Positions 55,036 to 62,944 of a DNA stretch of 64,000 nucleotides are shown piece after piece. The stretch is from NCBI RefSeq assembly GCF_025399895.1, contig NZ_JAODUA010000001.1, positions 248,001-312,000 of the forward strand. Reading direction: 5' to 3'. The translations under genes were made by a program, and so were the position numbers. Positions within the stretch are counted from its first letter, which is position 1. Every line of letters starts with the position of its first letter. Under the pieces are notes generated by a model. It saw only the letters and a list, made by a program, of their open reading frames with translations, was not told the DNA's origin and did not search any database. Origin of the DNA: Streptomyces sp. ASQP_92. GTDB taxonomy: Bacteria; Actinomycetota; Actinomycetes; Streptomycetales; Streptomycetaceae.

Positions 55036-55713
55036 CACGAGCCCTGTCTCATAGGCGAGGACGACCGCCTGGGCCCGGTCGCGCAGGCCCAACTTGGCGA
55101 AGATACGGGCCACATGGGTCTTCACCGTGGCCTCACTGAGCGTCAGTTCCCGGGCCAGTTCGGTGTTGGAGAGGCCCCGGCCCATGAGCGTGAGCACCTC
55201 GTGTTCGCGGGGTGTCAGCGCGGCCAGGTCGCGGTGGACGGCCGGGGACGCGGGGCGAGGACCCGTCGCCGGGCCGTCGGCGGCGAAGCGCTCCACCAGG
55301 CGGCGGGTGATCGAGGGGGCGAGCAGGGCGTCTCCGGTGTCGACCAGGCGTACCGAGGCGGCCAGATGGGCGGGGGTGACGTCCTTGAGCAGGAAGCCGC
55401 TGGCCCCGGCGGCGAGGGCGGCGTACACATACCGGTCGAGGTCGAAGGTGGTCAGCATGATCACCCGGCAGGTGGGGACCTGGGCGAGAATGCGGCGGGC
55501 GGCCTCCAGGCCGTCCATGACGGGCATCCTGATGTCCAACAGGGCCACGTCCGGGCGCAGTTCGCACACCTTGGCCACGGCCTCCGCCCCTTCGGCGGCC
55601 TCGCCCACCACGTCGATGCCGCGCGCGGTCAGGATCAGCCGGAAGCCGGTGCGGACCAGTTCCTGGTCGTCGGCGATCACCACGCGCGGGGCGCGGTCGG
55701 CGGGCGCGGTCAC
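55012..55713 (-). CDS. NarL/LuxR-type response regulator
   Basis: 233 residues. The receiver domain has the phosphoacceptor Asp60 in VALLDIRMP and Lys in FLLKDV. The C-terminal LuxR helix-turn-helix is LTPREHEVLTLMGRGLSNTE followed by ATVKTHVARIFAKLGL. It overlaps the histidine-kinase gene by 4 bp (ATGA type). It likely controls the divergent MacB-like ABC transporter. Confidence 0.93.
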   Translation of the reverse strand: MTAPADRAPRVVIADDQELVRTGFRLILTARGIDVVGEAAEGAEAVAKVCELRPDVALLDIRMPVMDGLEAARRILAQVPTCRVIMLTTFDLDRYVYAALAAGASGFLLKDVTPAHLAASVRLVDTGDALLAPSITRRLVERFAADGPATGPRPASPAVHRDLAALTPREHEVLTLMGRGLSNTELARELTLSEATVKTHVARIFAKLGLRDRAQAVVLAYETGLVSPGESGG

Positions 55714-56543
55714 GGGCGGTCCAGCGGGAGCCGGGCACGCAGCCGGTAGCCGCCGCCGAGGCGACGGCGGGCGTCCAGATCGCCGCCAAACACCGCGACG
55801 CGCTCGCGCAGACCGAGCAGCCCGCGTCCCGCCCCGTCCGCGCTGCGCGGCTCCTTCGACGCGGGAGCGCCGCCGGACAGCACGCTCGGCCCGGTGGTCA
55901 GGACCTCCACGCGCAGATAGTGGTTCGTGTAGCCCACCGTCACCTCGGCTTTCGTTCCGTTGCCGTGCTTGAGGGCATTGGTCAGGCCCTCCTGGATGAT
56001 CCGGTAGGCGGTGACGTCGATCCCCGTCGGCAGCGGGCGCGGCTCTCCCGAGATCCGCATCTCGACGGGCAGCCCCGCGAAGGCGATCTTGTCGACGAGC
56101 GGGCCGAGCCGGCTCACACTCGGCTGCGGCGACAGATCCACGTCGTAGGGCTCGTCATCGCCGTTCTGCGCGGGGGCGAGCAGGCCGAGCAGATGGCGCA
56201 GTTCGGTCATCGTGGTGCGCCCGGCGGTCTCGACGGCGGTCATCGCGGCCGCCGCCTCCTCGGGCATCGTGGCGAGCACCTCGCGGGCGGCACCGGCCTG
56301 GACCACCATGACGCTCACGTTGTGGCTGACGATGTCGTGGAGTTCCGCGGCGATCCTGGCCCGCTCGGCGTCCACCGCGGTGCGCGTCGCGCTCTCGCGC
56401 TCCCGCTCAAGCAGCCAGCCGCGCTCCTCGATCGCCACGCGGTGCCGCCGCCGGGCCCGCAGCGCCACCACGCCCAGCCACGCGGCGGCGCCAACCGCCC
56501 CCACCAACGCGATGACCAGCCATGTCGTCCAGGATTCCGCCAC
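55710..56543 (-). CDS. NarL-type sensor histidine kinase
   Basis: 277 residues from the GTG at 56543 (GAGGA upstream). One N-terminal membrane helix (TWLVIALVGAVGAAAWLGVV) precedes the HisKA_3 dimerisation box ERARIAAELHDIVSHNVSVM with the phosphorylated His. The HATPase domain (YRIIQEGLTNALKHG) follows, with a GRGLLGLRERVAVFGG G-box. No extracellular sensor domain is present, so the signal is probably sensed at the membrane. It resembles BceS/LiaS-type kinases that work with ABC transporters. Confidence 0.9.
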   Translation of the reverse strand: MAESWTTWLVIALVGAVGAAAWLGVVALRARRRHRVAIEERGWLLERERESATRTAVDAERARIAAELHDIVSHNVSVMVVQAGAAREVLATMPEEAAAAMTAVETAGRTTMTELRHLLGLLAPAQNGDDEPYDVDLSPQPSVSRLGPLVDKIAFAGLPVEMRISGEPRPLPTGIDVTAYRIIQEGLTNALKHGNGTKAEVTVGYTNHYLRVEVLTTGPSVLSGGAPASKEPRSADGAGRGLLGLRERVAVFGGDLDARRRLGGGYRLRARLPLDRP

Positions 56544-56604
56544 GTGGTCATCCTCGCAGCCGCCCCGAGCCCCGCACATCGGCCCCCCCCGGGACCCGGC
56601 CGCG

Positions 56605-56641
56605 TACATCCACAGGATGACCTCCCGGGACGGATACATCC
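56605..56641. promoter_or_regulatory. Direct repeat in the kinase/ABC divergent promoter region
   Basis: Two TACATCC units (56,605 and 56,635, spaced 30 bp), each followed by a G-rich and TGAC-containing stretch, lie between the divergent operons. They are candidate sites for the response regulator. No experiment or consensus supports this beyond position. Confidence 0.35.
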
Positions 56642-56684
56642 GGGGGGTGACGCCCTGTCACCGGCCGCGACCTAGGTTCAGGGC

Positions 56685-57395
56685 ATGACAACTGAGCACG
56701 GCGATGGCCGGCAGACGGTGGTGCGCCTCGACGGCGTACACAAGGAGTTCGGCGACGCGAAGGCCCTCGACGGACTCTCGCTGGAGATACGGGCCGGGGA
56801 GGCGGTCGCCGTGATGGGCCCCTCGGGCTGCGGCAAGTCCACCCTGCTCAACATGGTGGCCGGCCTCGACCGGCCGACCTCGGGCACGGTCGAGGTGCGG
56901 GGCCACGACCTGGGCAGGCTGAACGAGACCGGCCTGGCGCTGTTCCGGCGGCGCAACGTCGGCATGATCTTCCAGTTCTTCAACCTCATCGACGACCTGC
57001 CCGTCCTCGACAACGTGGCGCTCGCCGCCCAGTTGACCGGCACCCCCGCCCGGCAGGCACGACGCCGCGCCCTGGAGCTCCTGGACGAACTCGGTGTAGC
57101 CGAGCGCCGCAACAACTATCCGGCCACCCTCAGCGGCGGCGAGCGCCAACGCGTCGCCGTGGCACGGGCGTTGATGAACCGGCCCGCACTCCTGCTGGCC
57201 GACGAGCCGACCGGCGCCCTCGACAGTCGCTCCGGCGAACAGGTCATGGACCTGTTGATCGACCTCAACCAGATCGGCCAGACCCTCCTGATCGTCACCC
57301 ACGACCCGCACTTGGCCACCCGCTGCGCAAGCCGGCTGGTCGAAGTCGCCGACGGCCGCGTCGCCCGCGAGAGCGCCCTGGAGGCGACCGCGTGA
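56685..57395 (+). CDS. MacB-type ABC transporter ATP-binding protein
   Basis: 236 residues. Walker A GPSGCGKST, signature LSGGERQRVAVARAL, Walker B LLLADEPTG and the switch His in VTHDPHLA are all canonical for the LolD/MacB branch. It pairs with the FtsX-like permease that starts within its stop (GTGA). In Streptomyces such pairs act in antibiotic or cell-envelope stress responses, often under a neighbouring two-component system as here. Confidence 0.93.
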   Translation: MTTEHGDGRQTVVRLDGVHKEFGDAKALDGLSLEIRAGEAVAVMGPSGCGKSTLLNMVAGLDRPTSGTVEVRGHDLGRLNETGLALFRRRNVGMIFQFFNLIDDLPVLDNVALAAQLTGTPARQARRRALELLDELGVAERRNNYPATLSGGERQRVAVARALMNRPALLLADEPTGALDSRSGEQVMDLLIDLNQIGQTLLIVTHDPHLATRCASRLVEVADGRVARESALEATA

Positions 57396-59701
57396 GCGCC
57401 GTATGGAGAGCCTCGCGCGCCGCGGTCAAGCGCCGCCGGCTCCAGACCTTCGTCATCGGACTCGTCGTGCTCTGCTCCACCACGACCGTCCTGCTCGCCC
57501 TGACGCTGCTGAGCGCCGCTTCGAGCCCCTTCGACACGGCGTACGCCGAGCAGCGCGGCGCCCACACCGTGGCGAGCTTCGACACCACGAAGGTCAGCGG
57601 GGAACAACTCGCGGGGACCGCCCACCGGCCCGGCGTGGAGGCCGCGGCCGGACCGTTCGGACAGGCCGTCGTCGACATCCCCAAGGACTGGCTGTGGATG
57701 GCGGGCGGCACCCTCACCGTGGTGGGCCGGGCCGACCCGGCGGGCCCGGTGGACCGCATCGCGCTCCTTGAGGGGCACTGGGCAACCGCGTCCGGCGAGA
57801 TCGTCGTCAACTGGGGTGTCCAGGGCTCTCCCGGCACCGAACTCCTCGGCACCAAGCTGGCCGTCCCCGGCGGGCAGACGCTCACCGTCGTCGGATTCGC
57901 CGCCAGCATGAGCAAGTCGGCGAGCGCCTGGGTCTCGCCCGAGCAGATGACCGCCCTGCACCCGACCTCGGCCCAGATGCTCTACCGCTTCACGGACTCC
58001 TCGACCGAGGCCGCCCTGACCGCCTCGCTGGCACGGGCCACCGCGGGCCTGCCGAAGGACGCGCTGACCGGCGCGGGAACCTATCTCGCCCTCAAGCAGG
58101 CGTTCTCCGCCCTCGCCGACTCCTACCTGCCGTTCATGACGCTCTTCGGCATCCTCGGTCTGCTGGTCTCCGCCCTGATCGTCGGCAACGTGGTCAGCGG
58201 CGCGGTCGTCTCCGGCTACCGCCACATCGGGGTGCTCAAGGCCGTGGGCTTCACCCCGCGACAGGTCGTCGCCGTCTATCTGACGATGCTCTCCGTGCCG
58301 GCGGTGGTGGGCTGTCTGCTGGGCACCGTGGCGGGCAACGCGCTCGCCGAGCCGATCCTGAAGGTCGCCTTCACCGGCATCGACGTGGGCCGCGCCTCGA
58401 TCGGCGGCGCCGGCCCCTGGGCGTCCGTGGCCTGCCTGCTCGGCATGCCCGCGCTCGTCGTACTGGCCGCCCTCGTCCCCGCCCTGCGCGCCCAACGGCT
58501 GTCGGCCGCCCAGGCCATCAGCGCGGGCGGCGCGCCACGCAAGGGGCGCGGCCTGCGCGTCCAGCGCATCCTCGGCTCAACCCGGCTGCCGCGCCCGGTC
58601 AGCCTCGGCCTCGGCCAGCCCTTCGCCCGCCCGGCCCGCACCCTGCTCACCCTCGCGGCCATCGTCCTCGGCGTCACCACGGTGACCCTGGCGACCGGAC
58701 TGACCAGCACCCTGGTGGCCTTCGGCAACGTCGGACGGGAGGACGGAGGCGCCCGCGTCCATGTGACGACCGGAGGATCGGGCCCGGACAAGACACCGCC
58801 CCGGCTCACCGACCCGGGGATCGAGGAACGCCTGCGGTCCCTCCCCGGCGCACAAGGGGTACGGGCCCGCGCGCTGTCCCAGGCGACCATGACCGGACAG
58901 CCCCAGGCCATCTTCGCCGACTTCTACCGGGGCGACGACGCCGCGTACGACGACGCCATCGTCGAGGGCCGCGCCCCGACCGGGGCGGGCGAGGTCGTGG
59001 CAGGACCGACGTTCCTGACCCAGCGCGGACTGAAGCTGGGCGACCGGATCACGCTGGAACTGAACGGCAGAAAGACCACCGCGACCGTCGTCGGACGACT
59101 GGTCGAGGGCAACGCCCGTGCGGTGCAAGGAAGTTGGGCCACCTATACCGAGCTGGTCCCCGGCGGCCACGCCACCGAGTACACGGTGCGGCTCGCCCCC
59201 GGCGCCGACACCCGCGCCTACACCGAGGCGGTCACGGCACTCGACCCGGCCCTGCACGCCTCGGTACTGGACTTCGACAACGCCGGCACGGACACCGTCA
59301 TCGCCTTCGCCACGGTCTTCACGGCGCTGCTGACCCTCGTCGCCTCGCTCGGCGTCTTCAACACCGTCCTCCTGAACATCCGCGAACGGCGCCGGGACCT
59401 CGGCATGCTCAAGTCGATCGGGATGACGCCCCGGCAGGTGGTGCTGATGACGGTGACCTCGGTCGCCGGACTCGGCGCGGTCGGCGCACTGCTCGGCATC
59501 CCGCTCGGCATCGCCGCGCACCGCCTGGTCGTGGACCACGTCGGAGTGATCGACTTCCCCGAACGCATGAAGGACGTGTGGCACGCGCCGCAACTGGCGG
59601 CGATGGTCCTGGCGGGGGTGCTGATCGCCGTCCTCGGCGCGCTGATACCGGCCCGCTCGGCGGCGCGGATGACGATCGCGTCGGTGCTGCACACGGAGTA
59701 G
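57392..59701 (+). CDS. FtsX-like ABC transporter permease (MacB-like, two FtsX domains)
   Basis: 769 residues. An N-terminal helix (LQTFVIGLVVLCSTTTVLLA) is followed by an extracellular domain and a first FtsX domain around residues 245-370. A middle helix and second extracellular region precede a second FtsX domain (about 635-760, KSIGMTPRQVVLMTVTSVAG). This long ten-helix form differs from the four-helix E. coli MacB. It may export or sense envelope-active peptides. The GTG start overlaps the ATPase stop by 4 bp. Confidence 0.9.
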   Translation: MSAVWRASRAAVKRRRLQTFVIGLVVLCSTTTVLLALTLLSAASSPFDTAYAEQRGAHTVASFDTTKVSGEQLAGTAHRPGVEAAAGPFGQAVVDIPKDWLWMAGGTLTVVGRADPAGPVDRIALLEGHWATASGEIVVNWGVQGSPGTELLGTKLAVPGGQTLTVVGFAASMSKSASAWVSPEQMTALHPTSAQMLYRFTDSSTEAALTASLARATAGLPKDALTGAGTYLALKQAFSALADSYLPFMTLFGILGLLVSALIVGNVVSGAVVSGYRHIGVLKAVGFTPRQVVAVYLTMLSVPAVVGCLLGTVAGNALAEPILKVAFTGIDVGRASIGGAGPWASVACLLGMPALVVLAALVPALRAQRLSAAQAISAGGAPRKGRGLRVQRILGSTRLPRPVSLGLGQPFARPARTLLTLAAIVLGVTTVTLATGLTSTLVAFGNVGREDGGARVHVTTGGSGPDKTPPRLTDPGIEERLRSLPGAQGVRARALSQATMTGQPQAIFADFYRGDDAAYDDAIVEGRAPTGAGEVVAGPTFLTQRGLKLGDRITLELNGRKTTATVVGRLVEGNARAVQGSWATYTELVPGGHATEYTVRLAPGADTRAYTEAVTALDPALHASVLDFDNAGTDTVIAFATVFTALLTLVASLGVFNTVLLNIRERRRDLGMLKSIGMTPRQVVLMTVTSVAGLGAVGALLGIPLGIAAHRLVVDHVGVIDFPERMKDVWHAPQLAAMVLAGVLIAVLGALIPARSAARMTIASVLHTE

Positions 59702-59741
59702 GGGGCCGTGAGGGGTCGGGGGTCGCCGTAGGGGGCCGCCG

Positions 59742-60533
59742 TCACCCCTCGCGGGGGGCGGCCGGGGCGCCCGGGGCCATCGAGGTCAGGTACCGCTGCC
59801 CCGCGCCCAGCAGTCCGGGCAGCGGGGCGGCCTCCGGATACCAGCGCTTCTCGTACTCCCAGCACACCCAGCCGTCCGGCGGCAGCAGGGCGAGGCACTC
59901 GGCGAGGGGGAGTACGCCGGCGCCGAGGGCGAGCGGGGTGGTGTCCTCGGCGGACGCGATGTCCTTCACCTGGGTGTAGCCGAGGTGGGGCGCGAGGTGC
60001 CCATAGGACTCGGTGGGGCTCTCACCACCGAGCCAGGTGTGCATGACGTCCCAGAGCGCACCGACGCCATCCGGGTCTCCGACCCGGTTCAGCACGCGGG
60101 CGGTGGCTTCGCCGGTGCGGTGGGAGTCGTGGGTTTCGAGCAGAATGCGGATGTTGCTCTCGCGGGCGAGGTGGGCGGCGGAGGTGAGGCGGTGGACGGC
60201 GGTGTCGTCGTCGGCGCGAGAGCCCGTCCCGCCGGGGAAGACGCGGAGGTAGTCGGCCCCCAAGTCCCTTGCCAGGGTCAGCAGTTGCGGCAGCTCGGTG
60301 TCATCGTCAGGGTCGGCCACGCGGGCGTAGCCGGCGAGGGAGAGGATCTCGATGCCGGACGCCTCGAACTCGGCGACGACGGCGGCGCGTTGGGCGGTGT
60401 CGAGTCCGGGATGAACGTGGGCCTCGGGGTGGACACGGAGCTCCACCCCGTGAAACCCGGCCCGCGCGACGAGACGGGCGACCTCGGCGAGCGGTATGCC
60501 CGGCAGGCCGAGGGTGGAGAGGGCGAGCCTCAT
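59742..60533 (-). CDS. Sugar phosphate isomerase/epimerase (AP endonuclease 2-like barrel)
   Basis: 263 residues of the TIM-barrel xylose isomerase-like family. MRLALSTLGLPGIPLAEVAR at the N-terminus, DLGADYLRVFPG and the metal-site Glu/His stretches (ILLETHDSHRT, ALWDVMHTWLGGE, TQVKDI, CWEYEKRWYPEA) are visible. The substrate is unknown. It lies two genes from a second such isomerase (62,099) and a DUF993 protein, which hints at a shared sugar or inositol pathway. Confidence 0.85.
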   Translation of the reverse strand: MRLALSTLGLPGIPLAEVARLVARAGFHGVELRVHPEAHVHPGLDTAQRAAVVAEFEASGIEILSLAGYARVADPDDDTELPQLLTLARDLGADYLRVFPGGTGSRADDDTAVHRLTSAAHLARESNIRILLETHDSHRTGEATARVLNRVGDPDGVGALWDVMHTWLGGESPTESYGHLAPHLGYTQVKDIASAEDTTPLALGAGVLPLAECLALLPPDGWVCWEYEKRWYPEAAPLPGLLGAGQRYLTSMAPGAPAAPREG

Positions 60534-60535
60534 TT

Positions 60536-61116
60536 TTGGGTGGGTCCTTTCTGTGCGGCTGTCCTGTGCGGGTCTGCTGTCCTGTGCGGGCCGTGGGTGG
60601 CTGGTCGCGCAGTTCCCCGCGCCCCTGAGCCCTCTCGATCCTGCGGGCCGTGGGCGCTTCTCGCGCAGTTCCCCGCGCCCCTAAAACCCCCTGTCCACCG
60701 CGGGCCGTGGGCGCTTCTTGCGCAGTTCCCCGCGCCCCTGACCCCTCTCGATCCTGCGGGTCGTGGTCGCTTCTCGCGCAGTTCCTCGCGCCCCCAAAAC
60801 CATCGGTCGTGTGCGGACCGTGGTCGCTTTTCGCGCAGTTCCTCGCGCCCCTTAACTACTCGGTGCTGGCCAGCATCGGGCATTTCAGCCTGTCCGGCGT
60901 TTGAGGACGAGCGCCGTTCAGGCGCGAACGGGGTCTGGGGCGGAGCCCCAGAGGTCCCGGAACCCTCCAACCCCCGTCACGGGCGGGTGGGTGGGAAAAC
61001 GTCCCGGGGTCTGGGGCGGAGCCCCAGGGGGGCCGGAACCGACCAACCCCGCCGCACGGGCGGGTGGGTGGGAAAACGGGCCGGGGGCTGGGGCGGAGCC
61101 CCAGGGAAAAAGGGGG
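60536..61116. repeat. Composite intergenic repeat cluster 5 (between an isomerase start and the VOC gene)
   Basis: No gene is supported here. Five phased units carry the complement of GGGCGCGGGGAACTGCGCGA, near 60,606, 60,662, 60,719, 60,776 and 60,833. The linker hairpin GCGCCTGAACGGCGC follows, then three hairpin units (60,935-60,951, 61,011-61,027 and 61,088-61,104), the last one 12 bp from the VOC stop codon. Confidence 0.9.
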
Positions 61117-61962
61117 CTACGCAGGGGTCATTTTCGGGACGGCTCCTACCCGCTTGGCCATGTCAATGACCGCAAACGCCGCCCCCTGAGAATCCGTCAC
61201 CGCCGCCATCCGCCCGAACGGGCTGTCCACAGGCCCGAAATGAACCCGGCCCCCCAGCTCCCGCGCCGCGGCCACCGCCTCGTCGCAGTCCGGGACCCCG
61301 AAGAAGACCTGGATGTACGGCGGGATCTCCGCCGGGAACTCGGAGCCCATGACCATCCGGCCCAGCGCCGGCTGCCCCGCGCCGAGACTGAAGACCTTGT
61401 AGTCCATGCCCGCACCCCCGCCGTCGCCCGCACCCCCACCGTCGCCCGCACCCCCACCGCTCATGTCCATCGTCTGGACCTGGAACGGGAAGACCCGCGG
61501 CAGGAACCCGTCCACCTTCGCCGCGTCCCGCGTGAACACCTCCGCCCAGGCGAACGACCCCGGCTCCCCGGCCTTCTCGAAGCCCTTGTGCTCGTCCGGC
61601 TGCCAGACGCCGAACACCGCGCCGCTCGGCTCCTTCGCGATCAGCATCGTGCCGAACGTACCGACCCGCATCGGCTCCATGAGCAGCTCGCCGCCCGCCG
61701 CCTTGATCTTCTCGCCGGTGGCCGCGGCGTCGGGCGAGGCGAAGTACAGGCACCACTGCGAGGGGGCGTCGGTGCCCGGCATCGGCGGGACGACGGCCGC
61801 GACCGCCTTGCCGTCGGAGTAGGCCTGCGTGTAGCTGCCGAACTCACTGGCCGCCTCGCCGAAGGTCCAGCCCAGGACCTGCGCGTAGAAGGTCTTGGCG
61901 GCTTCCACGTCGGTGAACATGGCGTCCACCCAGCAGGGGGCGCCTTCCGCGTACTCGGGCAT
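61117..61962 (-). CDS. VOC-superfamily protein with two glyoxalase-like domains
   Basis: 281 residues from the ATG at 61962. Two VOC domains (about 1-125, PCWVDAMFTDVEAAKTFYAQ; and about 140-270, WAEVFTRDAAK) resemble mycobacterial Rv0577 (CFP30B/TB27.3), which has the same tandem layout. A Gly-rich tandem linker (GGGAGD repeats) sits inside the second domain at about residues 167-184. Metal ligands are not all clear, so enzymatic activity is unproven. Confidence 0.85.
   Translation of the reverse strand: MPEYAEGAPCWVDAMFTDVEAAKTFYAQVLGWTFGEAASEFGSYTQAYSDGKAVAAVVPPMPGTDAPSQWCLYFASPDAAATGEKIKAAGGELLMEPMRVGTFGTMLIAKEPSGAVFGVWQPDEHKGFEKAGEPGSFAWAEVFTRDAAKVDGFLPRVFPFQVQTMDMSGGGAGDGGGAGDGGGAGMDYKVFSLGAGQPALGRMVMGSEFPAEIPPYIQVFFGVPDCDEAVAAARELGGRVHFGPVDSPFGRMAAVTDSQGAAFAVIDMAKRVGAVPKMTPA
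61409..61462 (-). repeat. 18-bp in-frame tandem repeat in the VOC gene
   Basis: Three units of CCCGCACCCCCACCGTCG type (first with one change, last with two) encode GGGAGD-like hexapeptides. The unit is a multiple of three, so copy-number change would keep the frame. Confidence 0.85.
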
Positions 61963-62098
61963 GTCGATCGACTCCTGTGTCCTGTGCGGTGTGGCACGGC
62001 CGGTTCTGACGGGAGGGCACTCTACGTGCGCGTCCGGCGACACTCCGGTGACACTCCGGCGGCGACCGCGGCGACGCCGTGACACACGGCCGCCCGGG

Positions 62099-62944
62099 CT
62101 AAGCGAGCACCTCGCCGAACCGCCGGACCGTCTCCTCCAGGAGCGCCACCCCGTCCCCCGCCCACAACGCGTCGTTGAACAGCTCCACCTCGATCGGGCC
62201 GGCGTAACCCGCCGAATCCACCAGTGAGCGCCACCACCCCAGATCGACCACCCCGTCCCCCAACTGGCCCCGCCCGTTCAGCACCCCGGCCGGCAACGGC
62301 GTGACCCAGTCCGCCAGTTGGAAGGCGTGGATGCGCCCGCCCGCACCCGCGCGGGCCACCGCCGCGGGCGCCCGGTCGTCCCACCACACGTGGTACGTGT
62401 CGACGGCCACCCCCACCTGGGACGCGGGGAAGCGTTCCGCGATCGCCAGCGCCTGGTCCAGCGTGGACACCACACAGCGGTCCGAGGCGAACATCGGATG
62501 CAGGGGCTCGATGGCGAGGCGCACCCCGCGTGACGCGGCGTACGGGGCGAGGGAGGCCAGCGCGTCGGCGATCCGCTCCCGCGCGCCCGCCAGATCCCTG
62601 GAGCCGGGCGGAAGGCCGCCCGAGACGAGCACCAGCGTGTCGGTGCCCAGCGCCGCCGCCTCGTCGATCGCGTCCCGGTTGTCGGCGATGGCCGCCGCCC
62701 GCCCGGCCGCGTCGGCCGCCGTGAGGAAGCCGCCGCGGCAGAGGGAGGTCACCTCAAGTCCCGCGTCCCGCACCAGCTTTGCCGACGCGTCGAGCCCGTA
62801 CCGCGCCACCGGCTCGCGCCACAGCCCGACCCCCCGTACCCCGAGCCGTACACACGCCTCCACGAGGCCCGGCAGGGAAAGCTGCTTCACCGTCATCTGG
62901 TTGATGCTGAAGCGGACGGAGGCGGCGGGGGAAGGGGTGGTCAC
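62099..62944 (-). CDS. Sugar phosphate isomerase/epimerase
   Basis: 281 residues from the GTG at 62944, overlapping the DUF993 stop (GTGA). TIM-barrel of the AP-endonuclease-2 type: RFSINQMTVKQLSLPGLVEA, RLAIEPLHPMFASDRCV and GVAVDTYHVWWDD carry the metal-site Glu, His and Asp. EVELFNDALWAG near the end holds the last metal-site Glu. It is coupled to the DUF993 gene, so it most likely acts in the same catabolic pathway. Confidence 0.87.
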   Translation of the reverse strand: MTTPSPAASVRFSINQMTVKQLSLPGLVEACVRLGVRGVGLWREPVARYGLDASAKLVRDAGLEVTSLCRGGFLTAADAAGRAAAIADNRDAIDEAAALGTDTLVLVSGGLPPGSRDLAGARERIADALASLAPYAASRGVRLAIEPLHPMFASDRCVVSTLDQALAIAERFPASQVGVAVDTYHVWWDDRAPAAVARAGAGGRIHAFQLADWVTPLPAGVLNGRGQLGDGVVDLGWWRSLVDSAGYAGPIEVELFNDALWAGDGVALLEETVRRFGEVLA

